From assembly GCA_003512175.1 (NCBI GenBank), contig DOSP01000029.1, positions 5,318-14,844 on the forward strand: a DNA stretch of 9,527 bases. The letters are read 5' to 3'. Of the stretch, positions 1 through 4,966 are shown in pieces. The stretch's first letter is position 1. Each line of letters opens with the position of its first letter. The notes beneath the pieces were generated by a model. It was given only the letters and a program-made list of their open reading frames with translations, searched no databases and had not been told where the DNA came from. Both the position numbers and the translations under genes were made by a program. Origin of the DNA: Candidatus Kerfeldbacteria bacterium (GTDB lineage: Bacteria > Patescibacteriota > Patescibacteriia > UBA9570).

Positions 1-192
1 GGCGTGCGGAGTCAAATCAGCGTCGAACGATATATGAAATGTGGTTTTGGTATTTGTGGACAGTGTTGTGTTGATGATACTGGTGAACCGATGTGCCAAG
101 TGGGTCCAGTCATTACTGGCCAACATGCCTTAAGCTTGCTAGAATTTGGCAAGTATCATCGCGATAAATCCGGCACCATTATTCAATATTAA
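1..192 (+). CDS. pyrK: Dihydroorotate dehydrogenase electron-transfer subunit, C-terminal fragment (PyrK-like)
   Basis: This is the 3' end of a gene that enters the window from the left; the frame is open from base 1 and ends in TAA at 190-192. The fragment contains the [2Fe-2S]-binding module of PyrK: ERYMKCGFGICGQCC followed by MCQVGPV, with cysteines spaced C-x4-C-x2-C-x9-C and the typical trailing GPV. In this family the cluster passes electrons between an FAD/NAD-binding PyrK and the FMN enzyme PyrD during oxidation of dihydroorotate to orotate. The short third-to-fourth cysteine gap resembles archaeal-type PyrK proteins; this is from memory of the family. The GTG at 4-6 is probably an internal valine, not a start, because the FAD/NAD-binding domains should lie upstream. 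It sits 6 bp before pyrE, so it is probably cotranscribed with pyrE and pyrF. Confidence 0.85.
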   Translation, partial: GVRSQISVERYMKCGFGICGQCCVDDTGEPMCQVGPVITGQHALSLLEFGKYHRDKSGTIIQY

Positions 193-198
193 AACTGT

Positions 199-819
199 AT
201 GATTGATATCCTCGCCACACTCAAACAGGTCAAGGCGGTCATGACGGATGATCATTTTGTTGGCACCAAAGGCCCACATTTTTCAACGTATATCAACAAA
301 GATGCTCTGTATCCACACATTGCGGAAACATCGGCTGTGTGTGAGCAATTCGCCGAAGGCTTTCTGAGCTATAAACTGGATGTCGTCGCTGGCCCGGCCT
401 TGGGTGGAATTATTTTGTCACAATGGACAGCCTACCATTTAGGGTTAAAATTGAAGAAACCAATTTTGAGTGTCTATGCTGAGAAGAAAGATAATGAATT
501 GAAGCTGACACGAGGGTATGATCAGTTAGTGAAAGGAAAAAATGTGGTCGTGGTAGAAGATCTCACGACAACCGGCGGTTCGCTTAAGCAAGCCATTGAG
601 GCCGTGCAAAAGGCAGGCGGGAATGTGGTGGCCGCAGCGGTGATGGTCAACAAGAACCCAGCGGAAGTCACCAGCGAGTATTTTGGCGTGCCGTTTTTTG
701 CGCTGGCCGACATGCCGGTGGAATTGTACTCGGCCGAAGATTGCCCGTTATGCAAAAGTGGTGTACCAATTAATATCACCATTGGTCATGGTAAAAAATT
801 TTTAGAAAGCAAACAGTAA
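199..819 (+). CDS. pyrE: Orotate phosphoribosyltransferase
   Basis: A 206-residue type I phosphoribosyltransferase that joins orotate to PRPP to give orotidine 5'-monophosphate, the fifth step of de novo UMP synthesis, in the cytosol. The PRPP-binding motif VVVVEDLTTTGGS lies at about 116-128. GPALGG at 65-70 forms the pyrophosphate-binding loop region, and a flexible Lys-rich loop (AEKKDNELK) lies at about 94-102. The C-terminal CPLCKSGVP at about 182-190 is typical of bacterial OPRTs. Length is normal for the family (about 190-215 residues). The start ATG is 6 bp after the pyrK stop, with no recognisable Shine-Dalgarno, so translation may be coupled to the upstream gene. pyrF starts one base after its TAA, which places the two final UMP enzymes side by side in the same order as in the fused eukaryotic UMP synthase. 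Confidence 0.95.
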   Translation: MIDILATLKQVKAVMTDDHFVGTKGPHFSTYINKDALYPHIAETSAVCEQFAEGFLSYKLDVVAGPALGGIILSQWTAYHLGLKLKKPILSVYAEKKDNELKLTRGYDQLVKGKNVVVVEDLTTTGGSLKQAIEAVQKAGGNVVAAAVMVNKNPAEVTSEYFGVPFFALADMPVELYSAEDCPLCKSGVPINITIGHGKKFLESKQ

Positions 820-820
820 T

Positions 821-1555
821 ATGGTCAACCCAACTCGAGTAGCTCTCGCTAAAATTATTCAAGATAAACAATCTAATTTAGCCGTGGCCGCAGATGTCAC
901 CACTGCGAACGAGCTAGTGAAATTGGTACAGCAAGTGGGGGATAGCATTTGTGTGTTAAAAACCCACATTGATGTGATTAGCGATTTTACGCCTGACTTG
1001 ATCACCACGTTGTTGGACCTAAAAAAACAATACCAGTTTCTCATTTTTGAAGATCGCAAGTTTGCCGATATCGGTAATACGGTAAAATTGCAATACGGTG
1101 GGGGAATCTATCGCATTGCTGACTGGGCGGATATTATCAATGCCCATGTCGTGCCGGGTCCAGGGATTATTGAAGGGTTATGGGAAGTTGGTAAGACGAA
1201 GGGCGCTGGGTTATTACTGCTCGCCGAAATGAGCTCGGCTGGGAATTTAGCGACAGGGGATTATACCAAAACGGCCGTTGCCTGGGCGCAGAAATATTCA
1301 GATTTTGTGATTGGTTTTATTGGCATGAAACGATTACTCGATGATCCAAACTTTGTCACCATGACTCCTGGTATCAACTTTGCGGACAAAGGCGATCAGT
1401 TAAAGCAGCAATACGTCACGCCCGAACAAGCTATCCAAGGCGGTTCCGACATCATCATCGTCGGCCGTGGAATTTATGGCGCCAGCGACCCATCATTGGC
1501 AGCTAAACAGTATCGCGAAGCGGGTTGGAAAGCGTATCAACATCGACCTGTCTAG
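821..1555 (+). CDS. pyrF: Orotidine 5'-phosphate decarboxylase, eukaryotic (URA3/UMPS) type
   Basis: A 244-residue TIM-barrel enzyme that decarboxylates OMP to UMP, the last step of the pathway. The catalytic Asp-Lys-Asp set is in FEDRKFADIGNT (D78, K80, D83). The substrate lysine is in LKTHID (K47) and an N-terminal active-site Asp is in AADVTT (D25). The phosphate-binding end is TPGINF at about 182-187, and SDIIIVGRG (209-217) carries the phosphate-gripping Arg216. The runs FLIFEDRKFADIGNT, YRIADWADI, LLAEMSSAGNLATGDYT and SDIIIVGRG match yeast URA3 and the human UMPS C-terminal domain as I remember them, much more closely than E. coli PyrF. The gene follows pyrE after one base in another frame. 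It converges on the cupredoxin gene with only 15 bp between the stops and no visible terminator. Confidence 0.95.
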   Translation: MVNPTRVALAKIIQDKQSNLAVAADVTTANELVKLVQQVGDSICVLKTHIDVISDFTPDLITTLLDLKKQYQFLIFEDRKFADIGNTVKLQYGGGIYRIADWADIINAHVVPGPGIIEGLWEVGKTKGAGLLLLAEMSSAGNLATGDYTKTAVAWAQKYSDFVIGFIGMKRLLDDPNFVTMTPGINFADKGDQLKQQYVTPEQAIQGGSDIIIVGRGIYGASDPSLAAKQYREAGWKAYQHRPV

Positions 1556-1570
1556 CAATACCGACATTTA

Positions 1571-2260
1571 TTATTCAACGATTACCAGGCCGGTCATCGA
1601 ATGATGAAATACACAGAAGTAATCAAAACTACCAGCTTGATCCATTAGAAGAGTCGCAGACTCGCCAGGAGATAGGGGGTCAGTATTGAACACGAGATTT
1701 ACTTCGGATGCTGTGTGAGTAACTGAATCGTTATTAGTCCAACGAACGCTATCGCCAACATTAACGGTTATCGTTTCTGGGCTAAAGGCAAAGCCAGAGA
1801 TCGCTACATCAACAGTCTTTGAAGCCTCATCTTGCTGGTCTTCTGCTGCGGCTTCGCTAGTAGTGACAGTTTTAGTTTTGGAATATTCCCCATACTTAAA
1901 TCCGCCATCACCACGTTTATTGTAGGCCCGAGCCTTCAGCTTGTATATCGTTCCAGGGGTTAAACCGGTAATAGTTATGCCCTGACGTTTCTTGGTATTT
2001 TTTTTAGTGACCAACTCTCCCCGCTGGTTCACTACTCTTACTTGCGTACCATCAGCCTGGTGCTTTTTCCAAGTCACTTTTACAGTTGCCTCACCTGTGG
2101 CAGTAGCTGTAAACTGCTTAACTTTAACTGGGGTTTTTACCTTGGCAGCTGGACTCACTGCGTGCTGGGTTGACGCGGAAACAGTGGCTAACGGGCTCAT
2201 TTGAGTTACGAGGAGCAATCCCACAAAGAGCGCTAGGAAAGAAATAATAAGTTTTTTCAT
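1571..2260 (-). CDS. Secreted fibronectin type III - cupredoxin protein
   Basis: A 229-residue exported protein. Residues 1-31 form a signal peptide: MKKL, a hydrophobic core to about residue 25, and a probable cleavage near VSAS/TQ. Residues about 45-135 look like one fibronectin type III domain, with V-T-W near 62-64, GLTPGTIYKLKARAYN at 99-114 and YSKTKTVTT at the end. An acidic linker follows (about 136-147). Residues about 149-229 are a plastocyanin/amicyanin-like cupredoxin: FAFSPETITVNVGDSVRWTNND, then THTA, then YFCVFHHSMTGLVIVE. Expected type 1 copper ligands are all present: H182, C216, H219 and M222. Copper binding and electron transfer or copper handling at the cell surface are inferred from the ligands; the partner is unknown. 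FN3 may serve adhesion or spacing. The start ATG has a TACACT box 7 nt upstream and no Shine-Dalgarno. Confidence 0.85.
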   Translation of the reverse strand: MKKLIISFLALFVGLLLVTQMSPLATVSASTQHAVSPAAKVKTPVKVKQFTATATGEATVKVTWKKHQADGTQVRVVNQRGELVTKKNTKKRQGITITGLTPGTIYKLKARAYNKRGDGGFKYGEYSKTKTVTTSEAAAEDQQDEASKTVDVAISGFAFSPETITVNVGDSVRWTNNDSVTHTASEVNLVFNTDPLSPGESATLLMDQAGSFDYFCVFHHSMTGLVIVE

Positions 2261-2267
2261 ATGCTTG

Positions 2268-2294
2268 AGTGTAACACAGGTATGAATATATCAA
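2268..2294 (-). promoter_or_regulatory. Candidate leaderless promoter of the FN3-cupredoxin gene
   Basis: On the minus strand an extended -10, TGT-TACACT (hexamer 2273-2268), lies 7 nt before the ATG at 2260. A TTGATA -35-like hexamer (2294-2289) is spaced by 15 bp, shorter than the optimum. Transcription would start at or next to the A of the ATG. The weak spacing lowers confidence. Confidence 0.35.
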
Positions 2295-2320
2295 AAACCT
2301 TATCGTGTTTCGGCTGTGCG

Positions 2321-2641
2321 TTAAAATGAAAAGACTTTGTCGCTCTCTTTTACCAATTCATATAAGTCTTTCATTGTAGACATAGGGCAAGTCTCAGAGC
2401 CTTCCGATTCGCGGCTTTTTAGACAAGTTCCGCAAGCAAAAATTTTGCCATTTTTATCCAAGAATAATTTTGTTTGTTCTTTAATGTTAAATTTTTCACC
2501 GCCGAGTTTTTCATATTCAACGCCCTTTGCGAGTAGAAATATCTTTACTGTATCACCTTCTTTAAGCGAAAAATTTGCGAAGCGGAAGGCATTCCAAACT
2601 GTTTCAGCATCGTTAGAGTAAATTACGATTCCAAGTTTCAT
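2321..2641 (-). CDS. Small DsrE-family protein
   Basis: A 106-residue cytosolic protein with the DsrE/DsrF-like fold signature. The N-terminal strand MKLGIVIYSND leads into helix AETVWNAFRFA. DTVKIFLLAKGVE (30-42) is the second strand and loop. FACGTCLKSR (68-77) carries C70 and C73, and CPMSTMKDLYELVKESDKVFSF ends the protein with C85. DsrE-type proteins bind or relay sulfane sulfur on a conserved cysteine, and the position of the CxxC matches the active cysteine region of small stand-alone members. The actual substrate cannot be told. No tusB/C, dsrC or sulfurtransferase gene is adjacent, so it acts alone here or with distant partners. The coding sequence is AT-rich compared with pyrF and miaB (15 G+C of 60 at 2461-2520), which suggests later acquisition. 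No Shine-Dalgarno precedes the ATG. The cupredoxin gene lies 60 bp downstream on the same strand. Confidence 0.8.
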   Translation of the reverse strand: MKLGIVIYSNDAETVWNAFRFANFSLKEGDTVKIFLLAKGVEYEKLGGEKFNIKEQTKLFLDKNGKIFACGTCLKSRESEGSETCPMSTMKDLYELVKESDKVFSF

Positions 2642-2664
2642 ATTTTTTAGGTTAAGTTAAGTTC

Positions 2665-2692
2665 ATTTTAGCATAGCCGGAATGGCGTACAA
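2665..2692 (-). promoter_or_regulatory. Candidate promoter of the DsrE-family gene
   Basis: An extended -10, TGC-TAAAAT (hexamer 2670-2665), lies 23 nt before the ATG at 2641. A weak -35-like TTGTAC (2692-2687, 16-bp spacer) falls inside the outer arm of the adjacent palindrome. If that palindrome folds or binds a protein, it would affect this promoter. Confidence 0.35.
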
Positions 2693-2744
2693 CGTTTGCG
2701 AGTCATACGATGTACTCGATATGTCGTATACTCGCTGTTGTACG
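2686..2744. repeat. 59-bp imperfect palindrome with bulged base
   Basis: Outer arms CGTACAAC (2686-2693) and GTTGTACG (2737-2744) pair perfectly over 8 bp. An internal loop follows (GTTT against T). The inner arms are GCGAGTCATACGA (2698-2710) and TCGTATACTCGC (2724-2735), which pair over 12 bp with one extrahelical C at 2704. The apex is a 13-nt loop (2711-2723). Weaker similarity continues outwards in the flanks (CATAGCCGGAAT on the left against the complement of the 2745-2765 stretch). It lies between the DsrE and HEPN genes. There is no T-run on either side as in an intrinsic terminator. The AAC...GTT box arrangement recalls an integron attC site, but the boxes do not fit the consensus exactly. 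Confidence 0.75.
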
Positions 2745-2758
2745 GAGTTCGGAAGCCT
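2737..2758 (-). repeat. Flanking inverted repeat, left copy
   Basis: Read on the minus strand this is AGGCTTCCGAACTC followed by CGTACAAC. It matches the copy at 3471-3492 at 20 of 22 positions, in inverted orientation, with the HEPN gene between them. The outer 8 bases are also the right arm of the 59-bp palindrome. Further outward TATACGAC is shared too (2730-2723) after a one-base length difference. Confidence 0.8.
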
Positions 2759-2810
2759 ATTATGTAGGTTTTATTTTAAGTTCTTATACTTGATAATTCT
2801 TGAGGCCACA

Positions 2811-3455
2811 TCATGGGCTATGCCAGTAATAACATGCTCGTTTTGAACGCGAGGTAACCTCATCTCTCCAACCGGAGCACCATTTTTTAAATTCAGCTGG
2901 AGTTTTATAAATAAATGTAGGTCTTAAATAGTGATCAAAGTTCTTTCCGTAATATAATTTATGTGTTAGCTGATTCCGCTCATCGATAAGTTTTCCTAAA
3001 AACTGTTTTTTGTTGAATTTTTCTAAGAGCGATGTTATGTGTGCATCTTTTACGTAGGGATGACGCTTAACGTTTTTCAGGTTGATATCATGTCCTTCGT
3101 ATTCGAGTTCTAAAATCTCGTTGATAAACATTATGAGTTTTTCGCGAAATGCGAAAACTCTGTAACAATAGTTTTCATAGTGATACACGAATGACTCCAT
3201 TAATCTAAAAACCTCGGGGTATGATGGGGCAAATCCAGACTTTGTAGGGATTGATCGAACATTAAACTGACAGAGTTGACCCGTGTATTGCACCTTTTCA
3301 TTGGTATAACGAATACTGATTAACATCCTACGAACCTCGGCCCTTAATTCGTTCGATTGGTTACCTCGCGTTCGTGGGAAATACCTTGCAGGCATGTCCT
3401 GAATGTGGACGTGCGTCAGTGATTGTTTCTTCTTTGGCTTCGATTTGCCAGTCAT
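2811..3455 (-). CDS. HEPN-like putative RNase, unclassified
   Basis: I do not recognise the full 214-residue family. The first 10 residues are very basic (MTGKSKPKKK). Residues about 80-170 are helical and rich in aromatic and charged residues. Near their end is DERNQLTHKLYYG, where R160-N161-x3-H165 fits the HEPN catalytic pattern (R, polar residue, then H four to six residues after R) in the setting usual for stand-alone HEPN proteins. HEPN domains of this kind are typically metal-independent RNases in toxin-antitoxin, abortive-infection or RNA-processing systems. That role is inferred here from the motif alone. No MNT nucleotidyltransferase or other obvious antitoxin is adjacent. The gene is AT-rich and flanked by inverted repeats, consistent with acquisition as a unit. 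A Cys/Trp-containing tail (about 190-212) has no assignment. The start is the first ATG after the right repeat and lacks a Shine-Dalgarno. Confidence 0.6.
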   Translation of the reverse strand: MTGKSKPKKKQSLTHVHIQDMPARYFPRTRGNQSNELRAEVRRMLISIRYTNEKVQYTGQLCQFNVRSIPTKSGFAPSYPEVFRLMESFVYHYENYCYRVFAFREKLIMFINEILELEYEGHDINLKNVKRHPYVKDAHITSLLEKFNKKQFLGKLIDERNQLTHKLYYGKNFDHYLRPTFIYKTPAEFKKWCSGWRDEVTSRSKRACYYWHSP

Positions 3456-3470
3456 AATGATACTGTTTTA

Positions 3471-3492
3471 AGGCTTCCGAATTTCGTACAAC
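3471..3492 (+). repeat. Flanking inverted repeat, right copy
   Basis: This copy reads AGGCTTCCGAATTT followed by CGTACAAC, 15 bp upstream of the HEPN start codon. It differs from the left copy by two C-to-T changes. TTCGTACAA (3483-3491) also finds a partial complement, TTTTACGAA, at 3540-3548 (8 of 9), so a second but much weaker stem is possible. Confidence 0.8.
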
Positions 3493-3584
3493 TCGTTATT
3501 ATACGACTAATATACTTGGCAATAACTATATTGGGTATATTTTACGAACCATAGCTCATCTTAATAAGATTCGATTTCAGTAGC

Positions 3585-3613
3585 ATTATACCAATTTAAG
3601 GGCTAAATGTATA
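3585..3613 (-). promoter_or_regulatory. Candidate promoter reading toward the HEPN gene
   Basis: On the minus strand an extended -10, TGG-TATAAT (hexamer 3590-3585), is preceded at 17 bp by TATACA (3613-3608, four of six -35 positions). Transcription would start near 3578 and cross about 120 nt, including the right inverted repeat, before the HEPN ATG at 3455. It could give the HEPN mRNA a structured leader or make a separate small RNA. Confidence 0.4.
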
Positions 3614-3659
3614 TGCAGGAGTAACTGACAAAAATAGAGCGGGAATTGAGAATCTAGCT

Positions 3660-4928
3660 TTAACAAAGCGTACCGACAAACCTAAACGGCTCCACCTTAT
3701 CCAAACGCACCTGTTGGAAGGTGCCAACTAAGTTAGCAGCGGAGGGGGCGGGGAACTCGACGGTGACTTGATGCTGGTTGCGACCGAGCCAATGATCTTT
3801 GGAATATTTTTCTACCAAAACAGTATCTACTGTACCCAGCCGAGGTTGTTGATTGGCCATAAAGGTGGTTTCTAACACAGCTGTCAATTCTTCGAATCGC
3901 TTCTTCTTATCGGCATGGGAAACATTATCCTCAAAGCGGCGGGCGGCCACGGTGCCAGGGCGAACAGAGTACTGCGCAATAAAAGCCATGTCGTAACCCA
4001 CATATTCCATCAGCGACTTGGATTCTGCAAACTCCGCTTCAGTCTCACCGCAAAAGCCAACGATAATATCCGTCGACAATGATACATTCGGTATGCCGGC
4101 TTTAATATCATCGGTCAGCTTCAGATACTGTTCACGCGTGTACGGCCGGTTCATCCTCCGCAACACCTTGGTGCTGCCGGATTGAGCTGGTAAATTAATC
4201 TGCTTACAGAGTTTAGGATACTGCGCCATGACGCGTATCACATCTGCCGTAAAATCTTTTGGATGCGGGGCGTGGAATCTCACCCAAAAATCTCCCGGCA
4301 AACTAGCTACTGCGGCCAACAAATCAGCAAAGCCTGGGTAGGAATTTACATTCTGCCCTAACAGGTGAATATCCTTATAGCCTTTGGCAATCAGATCTTC
4401 GACTTCACGAATAATATCGGCAGACGGCCGAGACCGTTCCCGACCGCGAGTGTAGGGGACGGCACAATAGGTACAGAATTTATCACAGCCCTTCATAATC
4501 GGCACCCACGCCCGAAAGGTGGAGTTATGGATTGGCTGAATATCAAAATAGGCCATCTGATCACGTTGGTTCACGGTCTCTTCCAAGTTGGTTTGGGCTA
4601 ATAATTGTGGCAGTTTAGGCAACTCCTCGATATCGAACACTAAATCAAATTTCGGGGTTAATTTCTGCTTATCATGTGGCAATACGCATCCGGTAAGTAA
4701 CGTGGTGAGCTCACCAGATTGTTGACGGGTTTCCCAATGCCGAAACTTTCCGTAAATCCGGTCCACGGCGGATTGGCGAATAGCGCAGGCGACGACCGCA
4801 ATCACATTAGCGGTTTGTTCATCATCCACACGATCGTAGCCCAATTTTTCTAACACAGCGGCCACGCGCTCGCCATCTGATTTATTGGTTTGACAACCTA
4901 GCGGCCACACATAGTAGGTCTTCGACAT
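3660..4928 (-). CDS. miaB: tRNA-2-methylthio-N6-dimethylallyladenosine synthase (MiaB-type methylthiotransferase)
   Basis: A 422-residue radical-SAM methylthiotransferase that adds the 2-methylthio group to i6A37 of tRNAs reading UNN codons. The N-terminal domain has three cluster cysteines: GCQTNKSD (C12), ACAIRQSA (C48) and TGC (C81). The radical SAM motif is GCDKFCTYCAVPYTRGRE (C148, C152, C155). The central domain has LLGQNVNSY (189-197) and NLPAQSGS (245-252), then TDIIVGFCGETE, and a TRAM domain from about 360 to the end. TRGRERSR and the QNVNSY motif favour MiaB over RimO or MtaB. NLPAQSGS has Asn where most MiaB proteins have His, and the usual NTCAVR reads VACAIR. No miaA is visible in the window. 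The gene diverges from fbp; its ATG is 9 nt after a TATAAT and has no Shine-Dalgarno. Confidence 0.92.
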   Translation of the reverse strand: MSKTYYVWPLGCQTNKSDGERVAAVLEKLGYDRVDDEQTANVIAVVACAIRQSAVDRIYGKFRHWETRQQSGELTTLLTGCVLPHDKQKLTPKFDLVFDIEELPKLPQLLAQTNLEETVNQRDQMAYFDIQPIHNSTFRAWVPIMKGCDKFCTYCAVPYTRGRERSRPSADIIREVEDLIAKGYKDIHLLGQNVNSYPGFADLLAAVASLPGDFWVRFHAPHPKDFTADVIRVMAQYPKLCKQINLPAQSGSTKVLRRMNRPYTREQYLKLTDDIKAGIPNVSLSTDIIVGFCGETEAEFAESKSLMEYVGYDMAFIAQYSVRPGTVAARRFEDNVSHADKKKRFEELTAVLETTFMANQQPRLGTVDTVLVEKYSKDHWLGRNQHQVTVEFPAPSAANLVGTFQQVRLDKVEPFRFVGTLC

Positions 4929-4950
4929 AGCGGGCGGATTATAGTATACT
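4922..4950 (+). promoter_or_regulatory. Leaderless fbp promoter
   Basis: TCGACA (4922-4927, five of six -35 positions) and TATACT (4945-4950) are separated by exactly 17 bp. The ATG of fbp begins 7 nt after the -10, so the transcript should start at or within a base or two of the start codon. The -35 lies inside the miaB start region. GGGGC just before the ATG is too close to serve as a Shine-Dalgarno. Confidence 0.65.
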
Positions 4951-4966
4951 TTGGGGCATGTTACAA
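4938..4966 (-). promoter_or_regulatory. Leaderless miaB promoter
   Basis: On the minus strand TATAAT (4943-4938) is a perfect -10, 9 nt before the miaB ATG. TTGTAA (4966-4961, four of six) sits at a 17-bp spacing, inside the first codons of fbp. Together with the fbp promoter the two -10 boxes overlap or abut within 4938-4950, so the two polymerases should exclude each other. Confidence 0.6.

Larger units (their letters stand above)
2642..2810. other. Intergenic region between DsrE and HEPN genes
   Basis: These 169 bp hold the DsrE promoter candidate, the 59-bp palindrome and the left inverted repeat. The rest (2759-2810), downstream of the HEPN stop, is AT-rich and shows no clear terminator or open frame. 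Confidence 0.6.
3456..3659. other. 204-bp AT-rich intergenic region between HEPN gene and miaB
   Basis: It holds the right inverted repeat (3471-3492) and a bare TATAAT on the minus strand (3503-3498), 42 nt before the HEPN ATG. It also holds a short palindrome ATCTTAATAAGAT (3558-3570) and a second minus-strand promoter at 3585-3613. No open frame of note and no convincing terminator for miaB were seen. Confidence 0.6.

Noticed and set aside
4..6. GTG as the true start of the first gene
   Set aside because: The frame is open to base 1, and a 62-residue PyrK would lack the FAD and NAD domains; the gene is truncated by the window edge.
2686..2744. Intrinsic terminator for the HEPN gene
   Set aside because: The stem is long and structured but no T-run follows on either strand, and the paired copy of its arm upstream of the HEPN gene is not explained by termination.
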